Shown: positions 50,471-59,970, counted from the first letter of the stretch. The stretch is 64,000 nt of DNA from JBGTGT01 sp051439375 (GCA_051439375.1 JBFRWB010000087.1:50842-114841); one strand, 5' to 3'. Notes: generated by a model from the sequence alone, not told the origin. Translations and numbers: made by a program.

Positions 50471-50974
50471 TTACTCAAACAGGCGAAAATAAGGATAGCG
50501 TTTAGGAACACCCGGTTCTTTCTCTAAATCAAAGTTAATCACTTCCCAACAGGGTTCTTCCTTCGGTTCAGGGCTAAATTCTACGGGTAAACCGTATAAT
50601 CTGGGTAGCACTTCTGAATCTCCTCGCCAAGAACTATTCCGTTCGAGATAGGTACTCACTAAATCTCGGTAACGACGGGCAATAATTACTTTAGTCGCAC
50701 GAAAGCCTTCTGTGTACAGTTTGTCTAATGCTTCATGAATCTCAAAACGAATGCCATCGGGATGATTATGTTGACGATACCATTGATCGTTCCAACGTCG
50801 CCAATGACGACCTGACTGCAAATGAACTAATTCCTCTGTTTTAGGATCAGCCTCGAATGCACCATGACGGGGACATAAGTAGGTATCTGTTAAAGTTAAC
50901 GCTGGAATAACTTGGCGACAGTGGGGACATTCGATTTCTGAGCCGAAAATTGGGTATTGTAAACCAGAATTCAT
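50471..50974 (-). CDS. TIGR02652-type cyanobacterial protein
   Basis: A 167-residue soluble protein of a conserved cyanobacterial family (TIGR02652, from memory). The N-terminus has a zinc-ribbon-like set, CPHCRQ (two Cys) and CPRHGAF (Cys and His), then the conserved SGRHWRRWNDQWYRQHNHPDGIRFEI-like region (here read as SGRHWRRWNDQWY and HPDGIRFEIHEA). No catalytic role is known; a metal-binding or nucleic-acid role is a guess. Confidence 0.75.
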   Translation of the reverse strand: MNSGLQYPIFGSEIECPHCRQVIPALTLTDTYLCPRHGAFEADPKTEELVHLQSGRHWRRWNDQWYRQHNHPDGIRFEIHEALDKLYTEGFRATKVIIARRYRDLVSTYLERNSSWRGDSEVLPRLYGLPVEFSPEPKEEPCWEVINFDLEKEPGVPKRYPYFRLFE

Positions 50975-51072
50975 GTTTATCAGAACCTATGATATAAGCT
51001 TGAGTTTAATTGACTATTGTGCTTATCTTATACGCAATCTGATTTATATACCAATGAAGTATCAATCGGGGT

Positions 51073-51981
51073 TCATTGGATAGGAATGAACCATCCTAGC
51101 GGAAAAAGGATATATTCTAAAAAGAAGAGTTTCCAAATAAATTGATAAAAGTTGGTAATTTCTGCTTTGACTGCCAGATCAATTCCTTGACTTTTCCACC
51201 AGAGTAGGCATAATAAAACGAGATGATAACCGATAAAGTAAGGGACATTAATTGAGCGAATAATGAAAAATCCAGAGGCTACCATAGAAAGATAACAAAT
51301 AGTAATGATCCCTAAGCTGATCTTAAAAATTGTTTCTTTTCCTAAGAGTAACGTAAAGGTTTGAATTTGATACTTTTTATCTCCTTCTAAATCAGGAACA
51401 TCTTTAAAAATTGCGATCGCTACGGTAAATACCACAATAAATAAAGTTAAAATCCAAAGCGATAGGGGTAAGTCTTTCAAGCTTCTTAACCCTTGACTGA
51501 AGAATAAAAAGAGTCCTATATTTACCACCACACCTCGCACGGTGAAAATACAAAAAGCAGCTAAAAGAGGAAATCTTTTTAAACGAATGGGGGGAATAGA
51601 GTATAACGTACCAATGATTAAGCTAACTAAAACGGTAAAGAATAACGCTTGTCCCAAAAAGGCAGCTAGAATGATACCGAGTCCCCCTGTTATTCCTATA
51701 ATAGATTGTCCTTGTTTTAAAGAAAATTCCCCACTAGCTAAGGGAAGATGGGGTTTATTTACTTTATCAATTTCAATATCATAAAGTTGATTTAAACCAA
51801 CAATATAAATATTGCCACAAAGACAAGCGATCCAAGCCCCAAATAGTTGACCTAAGTTAATTGGGGTAAATGAAGCATGAGTTTCTGCTAATGCTAAGAA
51901 ATAAAGGGCAAAAACACTAAGACTTGTCCCAATAATTGTATGGGGACGAGAAAATTTCCAGAAACTACGCAAATCAATCAT
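51073..51981 (-). CDS. hpt: Homogentisate phytyltransferase
   Basis: A 302-residue UbiA-family prenyltransferase with about eight helices. The first Asp-rich motif is NQLYDIEIDKVNKP and the second is DVPDLEGDKKYQIQT, and LPLASGEFS is characteristic of homogentisate phytyltransferase (Synechocystis slr1736). It condenses homogentisate with phytyl diphosphate, the committed step of tocopherol synthesis in the plastid-like membrane. It is divergent from polA, with about 220 bp between the two starts. Confidence 0.9.
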   Translation of the reverse strand: MIDLRSFWKFSRPHTIIGTSLSVFALYFLALAETHASFTPINLGQLFGAWIACLCGNIYIVGLNQLYDIEIDKVNKPHLPLASGEFSLKQGQSIIGITGGLGIILAAFLGQALFFTVLVSLIIGTLYSIPPIRLKRFPLLAAFCIFTVRGVVVNIGLFLFFSQGLRSLKDLPLSLWILTLFIVVFTVAIAIFKDVPDLEGDKKYQIQTFTLLLGKETIFKISLGIITICYLSMVASGFFIIRSINVPYFIGYHLVLLCLLWWKSQGIDLAVKAEITNFYQFIWKLFFLEYILFPLGWFIPIQ

Positions 51982-52152
51982 TACATTCTCTATCAGTTGT
52001 TAACTTTATTACTATAACGCAGTTTTTATCTAAGAATTTGAGAAGTTTAAAATTTCAGAATAAGTAAATAATTTGTATCCATCAAAAAGCTAATTGATGA
52101 AGTTGTAATTAAGCTCACCCTTAACTATCAATGATTCATTATTGATTTAATC

Positions 52153-52161
52153 TGTTATAAT
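52153..52161 (+). promoter_or_regulatory. Extended -10 promoter of polA
   Basis: TGTTATAAT, an extended -10 (TGN-TATAAT), lies 42 bases before the polA ATG. No good -35 is visible, which is common with an extended -10. Confidence 0.5.
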
Positions 52162-52203
52162 GGGTGAACTGGTTCTGTTTAACATTTCGGGATTATAGCT
52201 ACT

Positions 52204-55113
52204 ATGTCTTTATTCCTTTTAATTGATGGTCACTCCTTAGCTTTTCGTGCTTACTATGCTTTTACTATGTCAAAATCCGGTGCATTACGAACAGCAAAAG
52301 GAATTCCTACCAGTGTTTGTTTTGGCTTTTTAAACTCTTTACTACAAGTGATTCAACGGGAAAAACCCGATCATGTTGCAATCGCATTTGATCGATCTGA
52401 ACCGACTTTTCGCCACCAAGCCGATGAAAAGTATAAAAGTGATCGCAAAGAAACTCCAGAGGATTTTATTCCTGATATGCAGAATCTACAAACCCTTTTA
52501 ACGGCTTTAAATTTATCAACTGTTACCAAAGCTGGATATGAAGCGGATGATATTATCGGGACTTTAGCAACTAAAGCGAGTATGACAGGATATGAGGTAA
52601 AAATTGTTAGTGGCGATCGTGATTTATTTCAGCTAGTGAATGACAAGGAAAATGTCAGTGTTCTTTATTTAGAAAGAAATGCGGTTAAAAGTTCATCCTC
52701 TGCTAATTATACTCTTTTTAAAGAATCAGAAGTTTTAGAAAAACTGGGCGTTACTCCTTCTCAAGTCATTGACTATAAAGCTTTATGTGGTGATAAATCC
52801 GACTGCATTCCGGGAGTCAGAGGAATTGGGGAAAAAACAGCAGTTAAATTATTAAAACAATATCCGACTCTAGAAGAAGTTTATCATCATTTAGAGCAAA
52901 TTAAAGGTGCAAATCATAAAAAATTAACTGAAGGGAAAGATAATGCGTTTCACTCTCAGTTTTTAGCAACAATTGTCACCGATGTCCCCATTGAGCTTAA
53001 TTTAGAAGACTGTCAATTACAAGGATTTGATGTTAGCAAAATTGAACCATTATTAAAAGAATTAGAATTGCATAAATTTTTAAAACAAATTAATCAGATA
53101 CAACAACAATTAGGCGGTCAAGAAATTCCGATTATAATAGAATCGCCTGTGGAAAATCAAGCAGACACTAATCAACAATTATCTCTCTTTGCATCTCCTT
53201 CTCTTCCCCAAACAGAAACCGAAATAAAAACTTCTGATGTTGTTGAAGTAGATTCCCCCATTAACCCCCAAATTATCGACACAGAGACAAAACTACAACA
53301 ATTAATCGATATTTTAAAGCAATATACTAACCCTAATTCCCCTGTTGCTTGGGATACAGAAACCTCTGCTTTAAACCCCAGAGAAGCCAAATTAGTAGGA
53401 ATCGGTTGTTGTTGGGGAAATAAGACAAATGAGGTTGCTTACATTCCGATTGAACATACAGAAGGAACACAAGTCAGGAAACAGACGATTTTAGATTATT
53501 TATCTCCTATTCTAGAAAGTGAAACTTATCCGAAAAGCTTTCAGAATACTAAATTTGATCGTCTGATTTTTAAGCATCAAGGAATTGAGCTAAAAGGGGT
53601 GGTATTTGATACCATGTTAGCTAGTTATGTATTGCATCCCGAACAAAAACACAATTTAACGGATTTATGCGATCGCTATTTAGAAGGAATTACTTCACAA
53701 AGTTATAAAGAATTAAAAATTCCCAAGGGGAAAACCATTGGGGATCTTGAGATTGAAACCGTTGCTAACTACTGTGGAATGGACGCTTATGGAACATTCT
53801 GTCTAGTTCCTATTCTAACCCAAGAATTAAATAAAATCACCGAATTGCAAAAACTTTTATTAGAGATTGAACAACCCTTAGAAGCAGTTTTAGCAACAGT
53901 AGAAGATACAGGAATCAAGATTGATACAGAATATTTGCAAGAACTTTCCCAACAGTTAAAAGGAGATTTAGAACAACTTGAACAACAAGCATATCAAGAC
54001 GCAGGAGAAATCTTTAATTTAAGTTCACCCAAACAATTAGGAGGAATTTTATTTGAAAAATTAGGTTTAGACAAACGAAAAAGTCGTAAAACCAAAACAG
54101 GCTATTCTACCAATCATGCTACCTTAGAAAAGCTACAAGGAGATCATCCATTGATTGATCATATCCTAGAATATCGTACCCTTTCTAAGCTAAAATCAAC
54201 TTATGTTGATGCCTTACCTGCTTTAGTTGAGGCTACCACGCAGCGAGTTCATACTGATTTTAATCAAGCCGTTACCACTACCGGCCGTCTATCTTCTTCT
54301 AATCCTAACCTGCAAAATATTCCTATCCGTACCGAATTTTCCCGTAAGATTCGACAAGCATTTATTCCCGAAGATAACTGGTTATTAGTCGCCGCAGACT
54401 ACTCCCAAATTGAACTAAGAATCCTAGCACATTTTAGTCAAGAACCCGTCCTAGTAGAAGCTTATAATAATAACCAAGATGTCCACCGTGTCACCGCACA
54501 ATTGATCTTTGATAAAGAAGAGATTACCGCCGAAGAAAGAACCCTTGGTAAAACCATTAACTTTGGGGTAATCTATGGAATGGGATCTCAACGGTTTGCC
54601 AGAGAAGCAGGGGTAAGTACTAAAGAAGCTAAAATTTTTATTGATAAATATCGTCACCGTTATGCTAAAGTGTTCGAGTACCTAGAAACCTGTAAAAAAG
54701 AAGCGATCACTAATGGATTTGTGACCACTTTATTAGGAAGACGACGTTACTTTTACTTTGGTGATGATAACCTCAGAAAATTGCAGGGGACATCTATTTC
54801 AGAAATTGACCTCGATGACTTAACGATTAATTATACCGATGCTCAATTATTAAGAGGTGCTGCTAATGCACCCATACAAGGATCAAGTGCTGATATTATT
54901 AAAATAGCAATGGTTAAACTTGATGAGATTTTGCAATCCTATCAAGCTCGATTATTATTGCAAGTTCATGATGAATTAGTCTTAGAAGTTCCTCCTAATG
55001 AATGGCCAGAGTTAGAAAAGAAAATTAAAACGACAATGGAAGAAGCTGTTTCGTTAGTTGTTCCTTTAAAGGTAGAAATTCATAGTGGGAAAAACTGGAT
55101 GGAGGCGAAATAA
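52204..55113 (+). CDS. polA: DNA polymerase I
   Basis: A 969-residue full-length Pol I. The 5'-3' exonuclease (about 1-290) starts LFLLIDGHSLAFRAYYAF and has GDRDLFQL and CGDKSDCIPGV. The 3'-5' exonuclease (about 350-560) has an intact DTET (384-387), so proofreading is expected. The polymerase (about 590-969) contains TGRLSSSNPNLQNIP, YSQIELRILAH (motif A), TINFGVIYGM (finger helix) and QVHDELVLEVP (motif C). It removes RNA primers and fills gaps. Divergent from hpt and convergent with secA, with a hairpin between. Confidence 0.97.
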   Translation: MSLFLLIDGHSLAFRAYYAFTMSKSGALRTAKGIPTSVCFGFLNSLLQVIQREKPDHVAIAFDRSEPTFRHQADEKYKSDRKETPEDFIPDMQNLQTLLTALNLSTVTKAGYEADDIIGTLATKASMTGYEVKIVSGDRDLFQLVNDKENVSVLYLERNAVKSSSSANYTLFKESEVLEKLGVTPSQVIDYKALCGDKSDCIPGVRGIGEKTAVKLLKQYPTLEEVYHHLEQIKGANHKKLTEGKDNAFHSQFLATIVTDVPIELNLEDCQLQGFDVSKIEPLLKELELHKFLKQINQIQQQLGGQEIPIIIESPVENQADTNQQLSLFASPSLPQTETEIKTSDVVEVDSPINPQIIDTETKLQQLIDILKQYTNPNSPVAWDTETSALNPREAKLVGIGCCWGNKTNEVAYIPIEHTEGTQVRKQTILDYLSPILESETYPKSFQNTKFDRLIFKHQGIELKGVVFDTMLASYVLHPEQKHNLTDLCDRYLEGITSQSYKELKIPKGKTIGDLEIETVANYCGMDAYGTFCLVPILTQELNKITELQKLLLEIEQPLEAVLATVEDTGIKIDTEYLQELSQQLKGDLEQLEQQAYQDAGEIFNLSSPKQLGGILFEKLGLDKRKSRKTKTGYSTNHATLEKLQGDHPLIDHILEYRTLSKLKSTYVDALPALVEATTQRVHTDFNQAVTTTGRLSSSNPNLQNIPIRTEFSRKIRQAFIPEDNWLLVAADYSQIELRILAHFSQEPVLVEAYNNNQDVHRVTAQLIFDKEEITAEERTLGKTINFGVIYGMGSQRFAREAGVSTKEAKIFIDKYRHRYAKVFEYLETCKKEAITNGFVTTLLGRRRYFYFGDDNLRKLQGTSISEIDLDDLTINYTDAQLLRGAANAPIQGSSADIIKIAMVKLDEILQSYQARLLLQVHDELVLEVPPNEWPELEKKIKTTMEEAVSLVVPLKVEIHSGKNWMEAK

Positions 55114-55160
55114 GCTATTCATCACCTAAATTGGTATGTGAAGACTGTTAATACTAAATT

Positions 55161-55198
55161 AAAAAAAGGTAGGTAAGTCAATTAAACACTTACCCACC
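55161..55198 (-). terminator. Terminator between polA and secA
   Basis: GGTAGGTAAGT and ACTTACCCACC form an 11-bp stem with one mismatch and a nine-base loop. On the minus strand it is followed by seven T, so it serves secA; it may also stop polA read-through. Confidence 0.7.
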
Positions 55199-55212
55199 CT
55201 TAATTTACTAAT

Positions 55213-58011
55213 TTACACCGTCTGTGGCTGCTGTTGGGGTTGGAATTGGAAGAGGTTATAAACCACATTGCGACGAATATCAATCATCATTTCCAAGAAC
55301 ATTTCATACCCCTCCTGCTTGTACTCAATTAAGGGGTCTTTTTGTCCATAACCTCGCAACCCAATAGAGTCCCGCAACGCATCCATGGACTGTAAATGCT
55401 CTCGCCACAGGGTGTCAATTTGGGTCAAAATAAAGTATCGTTCCGCTTCTCGCATTAAACCGGGGCGGACTTTATCCACTTGCGTCTCTTTAATATCATA
55501 GGCTTTGCGAACCTCTTCATGGAGGAAGACTTTAATCTCATTAACCGTCATATCACTGATGTCCTGAGTAGTCACATCTTCGAGTAAATAGACGAATTCC
55601 TTAGATTTGTCGATTAATCCTTCTAAATTCCACTCTTCAGGAGGTAACTCTGGATTAACATAAGCTTCTACAATTTCATCCATAGTTCTTTCTGCATATT
55701 GTAACACCTGTTCTTTAAGGTCTAATCCTTCTAATACCCGACGGCGTTCTGCATATATAGCACGACGTTGGTTATTCATGACCTCATCATATTCAAAAAC
55801 CTGCTTACGGGTATCATAATAGAAGGTTTCTACCTTTTTTTGCGCTCCTTCCAAAGAACGAGTCAACATTTTCGACTCAATAGGCATATCTTCCTCAACC
55901 CGAAACGCATTCATTAACCCAGCGACTCTGTCACCACCGAAAATACGCAATAAATTGTCTTCTAAACTGAGGAAGAAACGGGTTGAACCGGGGTCTCCTT
56001 GTCTTCCTGCACGACCTCGTAATTGGTTATCAATACGGCGAGATTCGTGGCGTTCTGTGCCAATAACGTGTAAACCTCCTAAAGTTACTACTTCATCGTG
56101 TTCTGTCCCCGTTAAGGCTTCATATTCCCCCCGAATGGCTTTATAAACTTCTCGTAATTTTTGAATTACAGGGTCATCGGTGGGGGCGTTTTCTGATGCA
56201 ATAGCGACCTTTTCGTCTGCTTCTAGTTCAGTTAAACTTTGTTCTCCGTAGGTATCGACGGCTAATTTAACCGATTCTTTGAGCAATTTTTCCGTCTCTG
56301 CGGTTAAGTCTGTGGGGAAAATATCTGGTGAAGCTTTCCATGACTTCACTTTCTTCCCATTACCGAACCCTTGTGGCCGATTACGTCCACCCACACTGGG
56401 AACACTGGCTACTAATTCGTCTTCTTGGGGTTGGACAATTTTCGGCATTAAATACTCACGAATCTTTAAACGCGCCATATAATCGGAGTTACCCCCTAGA
56501 ATAATATCCGTTCCTCGACCTGCCATGTTAGTAGCAATGGTTACTGCCCCTTTTCGTCCTGCTTGGGCGACAATTTCTGATTCCCGTTCGACGTTTTCGG
56601 GTTTAGCATTGAGAATATTGTAGTCAATTCCCATTTCTCGTAACTCATTAGCCAAAACCTCCGATTTCTCCACGCTAGTTGTCCCAATAAGAATGGGACG
56701 ACCTAATTTATGAAGTTCCTCACACTCAGTAGAGACAGCTTTCCATTTCGCAGGTTCATTTTTATACACCACATCGGATAAATCATCCCGTCTTGAGGGA
56801 CGGTTGGTGGGAATAATGGTCACTTGCAGGTTATAGACCTTTTCTAGTTCAGTTTCTTCAGTTTTCGCTGTCCCTGTCATCCCTGATAACTTAGGGTACA
56901 AGAGAAAGAAATTCTGATAAGTGATAGATGCAAGGGTTTGGGTTTCTTTCTGGATAGGGACTCTTTCCTTTGCTTCAATGGCTTGGTGTATTCCGTCACT
57001 CCACCGACGACCGGGGAGAACACGACCTGTAAATTCATCCACAATTACGACTTCTTCGTTACGAACGATATAATTTACGTCTTTTTGGAATAATTCCTTT
57101 GCTTTAACCGCATTGATAATATAATGCGCCCAAGGATTTTCTGAATCGTATAAATCACTGACATTTAAGAGTTGTTCAGCTTTATCATAGCCATTATCTT
57201 CACCGTAATCTGTTAAAATCACGTTACGGGCTTTTTCGTCCACTTCGTAATGGGTTTCAGGTTGTAAAGACTGGACAATTTCAGCAGCTTTCATGTATTT
57301 TTCGGTCGGACGCTCAATTTGTCCCGAAATAATAAGGGGAGTCCGAGCTTCATCAATGAGAACAGAGTCAACCTCGTCAATAATACAAAAATTAAAGGGA
57401 CGTTGTACTACTTCTGGCATTGCAGAAGACATATTATCCCGTAAATAGTCAAAACCCAGTTCGCTATTAGTGGTGTAGGTAATATCGCAACCATAGTTCT
57501 TTTTGCGTTCTTCTGGACTCATTCCCGCTTGAATTAACCCCACCGTTAATCCTAAGAAGCGGTGAACTTGTCCCATCCATTCTGCGTCACGACGAGCTAA
57601 ATAGTCGTTAACAGTCACAATATGAACACCTTTCCCTGTCAGTCCATTAAGATAAGCTGGAAGAGTGGAAACAAGGGTTTTTCCTTCCCCTGTCTTCATT
57701 TCCGCAATTTGACCTTTATGGAGTACCATTCCCCCTATTAACTGTACGTCAAAGTGACGCATTCCTAAGACACGAATAGAGGCTTCTCTGACCACTGCAA
57801 AGGCTTCTGGTAAGATTTCATCGAGTATTTCTTCAATTTCGTCATCATTATCCGCTTTATCTAAGAGTTCCCTAAAAGCAACAGTTTTTTGTTTCAATTC
57901 CTCGTCGGATAGTTTTTTGATATCTTCTTCTAAGAGGTTGATTTCTGTGACTAAGGGCTGGAATTTCTTGATTTTTCGGGCATTAGGGTCGCCAAATAAC
58001 GCTTTTAACAT
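55213..58011 (-). CDS. secA: Protein translocase ATPase SecA
   Basis: A 932-residue SecA. The helicase motifs include AEMKTGEGKTL (Walker A), a DEVDSVLIDEARTPLI block (Walker B region) and TNMAGRGTDIILGGN. The helical scaffold and wing region and a C-terminal hydrophilic tail (FQPQQQPQTV) follow; the zinc-binding SEC-C tail of some SecA proteins is absent. It drives Sec-dependent export across plasma and thylakoid membranes. A strong hairpin terminator follows the stop. Confidence 0.97.
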   Translation of the reverse strand: MLKALFGDPNARKIKKFQPLVTEINLLEEDIKKLSDEELKQKTVAFRELLDKADNDDEIEEILDEILPEAFAVVREASIRVLGMRHFDVQLIGGMVLHKGQIAEMKTGEGKTLVSTLPAYLNGLTGKGVHIVTVNDYLARRDAEWMGQVHRFLGLTVGLIQAGMSPEERKKNYGCDITYTTNSELGFDYLRDNMSSAMPEVVQRPFNFCIIDEVDSVLIDEARTPLIISGQIERPTEKYMKAAEIVQSLQPETHYEVDEKARNVILTDYGEDNGYDKAEQLLNVSDLYDSENPWAHYIINAVKAKELFQKDVNYIVRNEEVVIVDEFTGRVLPGRRWSDGIHQAIEAKERVPIQKETQTLASITYQNFFLLYPKLSGMTGTAKTEETELEKVYNLQVTIIPTNRPSRRDDLSDVVYKNEPAKWKAVSTECEELHKLGRPILIGTTSVEKSEVLANELREMGIDYNILNAKPENVERESEIVAQAGRKGAVTIATNMAGRGTDIILGGNSDYMARLKIREYLMPKIVQPQEDELVASVPSVGGRNRPQGFGNGKKVKSWKASPDIFPTDLTAETEKLLKESVKLAVDTYGEQSLTELEADEKVAIASENAPTDDPVIQKLREVYKAIRGEYEALTGTEHDEVVTLGGLHVIGTERHESRRIDNQLRGRAGRQGDPGSTRFFLSLEDNLLRIFGGDRVAGLMNAFRVEEDMPIESKMLTRSLEGAQKKVETFYYDTRKQVFEYDEVMNNQRRAIYAERRRVLEGLDLKEQVLQYAERTMDEIVEAYVNPELPPEEWNLEGLIDKSKEFVYLLEDVTTQDISDMTVNEIKVFLHEEVRKAYDIKETQVDKVRPGLMREAERYFILTQIDTLWREHLQSMDALRDSIGLRGYGQKDPLIEYKQEGYEMFLEMMIDIRRNVVYNLFQFQPQQQPQTV

Positions 58012-58117
58012 AGGAGTTCTGCTTTACTGCGGTTTAACTAGATTAATGGTTGTGTTTCCCCTAAAGATGGTTCTTAGGATAGGAAGCTTAGTTAATCATT
58101 GTATCTTAACGTCAGTA

Positions 58118-58152
58118 AATTATGAATTATGAATTATAAATTATGAACTTAG
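58118..58152. repeat. Heptameric tandem repeat (AATTATG type) at a truncated toxin
   Basis: AATTATG, AATTATG, AATTATA, AATTATG, AACTTAG. The yoeB stop codon lies inside the last unit. This is the same repeat family as at 24673. Confidence 0.8.
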
Positions 58153-58346
58153 CAATATTGTCTATTAATTCTATAACAATATGCACCTATTAAATCTCCT
58201 GTTAATTTTTCGTAAGAAGGTGGATTTTGATAGGGATTTTCTTTAAGAATATCTAGAAGACGTTGTGTTTTATTCTTTAGATTACTATTCGCTAATTTTT
58301 TAGCATCTTTTTGTGCTTGTTTGGTGTAAATTAATTTCCATATCAC
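58149..58346 (-). pseudogene. Txe/YoeB toxin, C-terminally truncated
   Basis: Only 65 residues remain of an RNase toxin that is usually about 85-90. The N-terminal part (IWKLIYTKQAQKDAKKLA, LKENPYQNPPSYEKLTGDL, YCYRIN) matches Txe/YoeB well. The normal ending with the catalytic His-Tyr pair (RMWTHY) is missing, and the frame ends in an AATTATG heptamer array. It is probably inactive. Its first four bases overlap the antitoxin gene, which still looks intact. Confidence 0.75.
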
Positions 58347-58591
58347 CAGTCTAATTCCTGTATACAGTCTTCGATAGATGTGGCTAATCCTTCTTTAATA
58401 GATTCTCTCATATCGGGTATAGATAAGAGGAAGAGGTATAATGTTTCTTGAATGGCTAACCAATTTTGTTGAGAAATTAAAATCGCTGTATGCTTTTCCC
58501 CTGTAATGGTAATAGGTTCATGAGATTCAGCGACAAGATTAACAAGGGTTTTTATATTGTCCTTTACGTCACGGGTAGTAATTTCAGACAT
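58343..58591 (-). CDS. Phd/YefM-family antitoxin
   Basis: An 82-residue antitoxin with the YefM/Phd fold (SEITTRDVKDNIKTLVNLVAESHEPITIT) followed by LISQQNWLAIQETLYLF, the toxin-neutralising region. It overlaps the truncated toxin by four bp, the usual operon design. With the toxin broken, it may persist as an orphan repressor or give cross-protection against related toxins. A diffuse promoter region lies upstream in the gap that also holds repeat copy 1. Confidence 0.82.
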   Translation of the reverse strand: MSEITTRDVKDNIKTLVNLVAESHEPITITGEKHTAILISQQNWLAIQETLYLFLLSIPDMRESIKEGLATSIEDCIQELDW

Positions 58592-58640
58592 GGCTTGTGA
58601 TAGGTTAATCTAATTTCTATCCTAATGATAGCTTAAATAG

Positions 58641-58720
58641 GCAGACACAGCAAAGCAAATCGCACCTACCCCCCCCACATCCCTAAAAAGCATCCTTTAT
58701 CAAAGTTTAGCGATATTTTT
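58641..58720 (+). repeat. TA-array repeat, copy 1
   Basis: About 80 bp with the core CGCACCTACCCCC, ATCCCTAAAAAGCATCC and TTTATCAAAGTTTAGCGAT, ending in a T-run. It lies between the YefM/YoeB and VapBC modules. It shares the extension GACACAGYAAAGCAAATCG with copy 4. Confidence 0.85.
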
Positions 58721-58736
58721 ATTTATTAAATAAACT

Positions 58737-59141
58737 CTATCTCATTAATGCTTGAAAACCTGCTTGTATAAAATGTTTATCAAAGGTTAATGCTTGAGTT
58801 ACTTGATTTTGTTTCATCACAATAAAAGAAAAACAATCAACTAAACCCCAAGATTTATCTTGATGCTTTTTATATAAGCTTAATGCGTCATCAAATAATT
58901 TAGGAGTTAAACGAACAACTGTTACATCATCAGATGCTAAAAACGTTTCTATTATTTCAACTGCTTTATTTTTGTAATTAGCTGATAAATTGTTTCCAAC
59001 TTCTAGAAAAATTGCATCAGTTGTTATTAAAGGACAGTTCTGATATTGTTGAGCAACCTGTAAAGCTTTTGGATGATATTGATCTCGTTTATTAATTAAA
59101 GCAATGATAAATAGAGTATCAATAAAAATTTTAGTCCTCAC
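58737..59141 (-). CDS. VapC-type PIN-domain toxin
   Basis: A 134-residue PIN-domain ribonuclease. Metal-coordinating acids are visible: Asp8 in IFIDTLF, Glu in IFLEVGNN, Asp in WGLVDCFSF and Asp in ALTFDKHF. It overlaps the antitoxin gene by 11 bp. In the family the toxin cuts tRNA or rRNA. The first residues (MRTKIFIDT) fit a real start at 59141. It forms one of four toxin-antitoxin modules in the array. Confidence 0.87.
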   Translation of the reverse strand: MRTKIFIDTLFIIALINKRDQYHPKALQVAQQYQNCPLITTDAIFLEVGNNLSANYKNKAVEIIETFLASDDVTVVRLTPKLFDDALSLYKKHQDKSWGLVDCFSFIVMKQNQVTQALTFDKHFIQAGFQALMR

Positions 59142-59337
59142 TTACATCTCTCTCTAAACGCATAGCAACTTGAACCGAAAAATCTTCAGGCGCATCAATT
59201 GATACTTGTTGTAATTCAGACATTAGACTTGGCTTTTTAGCAGTATTTTCTAAAGTTTCAATCATTTCGTAAACTTGATTGAGTTGTTCTTCTGTTAGAT
59301 TCTGGAGTCTTTCTTGAATGCTCTGTTTAGTAGTCAT
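59131..59337 (-). CDS. VapB-like antitoxin
   Basis: A 68-residue small acidic protein from the ATG at 59337 (MTTKQSIQERLQNLTEEQ). A longer start at 59376 is upstream of a good TATAAT (59365-59370, minus strand), so it would not be in the transcript. It lacks a recognisable AbrB or RHH motif; it is mostly helical and its C-terminal region (SIDAPEDFSVQVAMRLERD) probably contacts the toxin. It directly overlaps the PIN toxin gene. Confidence 0.75.
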   Translation of the reverse strand: MTTKQSIQERLQNLTEEQLNQVYEMIETLENTAKKPSLMSELQQVSIDAPEDFSVQVAMRLERDVSED

Positions 59338-59364
59338 GATCATTAAATGCAGAACTTTACTCTG

Positions 59365-59370
59365 ATTATA
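59365..59370 (-). promoter_or_regulatory. -10 box of the VapBC module
   Basis: TATAAT on the minus strand, 28 bases before the ATG at 59337. It decides the start of the antitoxin gene. Confidence 0.5.
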
Positions 59371-59380
59371 TATCATTTAA

Positions 59381-59453
59381 GCATAAACAAATCGTACCCT
59401 ATCACCCCAAATCCCTAAAAAAGCATACCTTATCAAAGTTTTAAGGGATTTTG
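59381..59453 (+). repeat. TA-array repeat, copy 2
   Basis: The most diverged copy, with AAATCGTACCCTATCACCCC, ATCCCTAAAAAAGCATACC and TTATCAAAGTTTTAAGGGATTTT. It lies between the VapBC and HicAB modules. Confidence 0.8.
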
Positions 59454-59483
59454 GAGGTTACTATAAAATAATGTGTGTTCATT

Positions 59484-59711
59484 CTAAACAGCAATCAAAG
59501 ACTCAGTAATTGATAATGGTTTAGGTAATGGTTTTCCGTCTTCTTGATATTCTTCTATCAATAATTCTAAGACTTCTTGAGCATTTTTGATGGCTTCTTC
59601 GTAGGTATCACCATGAGTATGAAAAGGTTGAGATGGAAATTCGGGTAAGTGAACGAGATAACATTGATCTTCATCACTCCATTGAATAACAATTGTATAA
59701 GGTAATTTCAT
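59484..59711 (-). CDS. HicB-family antitoxin
   Basis: A 75-residue HicB with only the partial RNase H-like fold: YTIVIQWSDEDQCYLVHLPEFP, GDTYEEAIKNAQEVLELLIEE and a short Pro-rich end. No C-terminal DNA-binding helix-turn-helix is present, so it is a short HicB. Its start overlaps the stop of hicA by four bp. It should neutralise the HicA RNA-cutting toxin. Confidence 0.87.
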   Translation of the reverse strand: MKLPYTIVIQWSDEDQCYLVHLPEFPSQPFHTHGDTYEEAIKNAQEVLELLIEEYQEDGKPLPKPLSITESLIAV

Positions 59712-59932
59712 GATTCTGACTCCTGATCTTGAATTTCTTTGAGTTTAGCAAGGGTTTCTTCTACTTGTTTTTCGAGATACTGTCTAGCATCATCTCCATC
59801 TTTACCTGATATTGTAATCGGAGCTTGGGGTAACAGGGGATGATACCAGCGACTATGACTCCCTTTTGCTGAACGATAGACAAAACCTGCTTTTTTTAGC
59901 AAGCGTTTTAATTCTCTAACTTTTTTTGGCAT
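59708..59932 (-). CDS. HicA-family toxin
   Basis: A 74-residue HicA/YcfA double-stranded RNA-binding fold protein. The diagnostic pattern is KVRELKRLLKKAGFVYRSAKGSHSRWYHP, where the His of GSH is the catalytic residue. The C-terminal extension (LEKQVEETLAKLKEI) is longer than in most HicA proteins and helical. The toxin gene precedes the antitoxin gene, the usual order for hicAB. Confidence 0.87.
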   Translation of the reverse strand: MPKKVRELKRLLKKAGFVYRSAKGSHSRWYHPLLPQAPITISGKDGDDARQYLEKQVEETLAKLKEIQDQESES

Positions 59933-59956
59933 AATGGGACAAAATACTGATACATC

Positions 59957-59962
59957 ATTATA
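59957..59962 (-). promoter_or_regulatory. Extended -10 of the HicAB module
   Basis: On the minus strand TGC-TATAAT, an extended -10, lies 25 bases before the hicA ATG. It is next to repeat copy 3. Confidence 0.5.
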
Positions 59963-59970
59963 GCAGTTGT

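Noticed and set aside
59338..59376. Longer VapB-like antitoxin start
   Set aside because: The start lies upstream of the -10 box at 59365-59370, so it would not be in the transcript.
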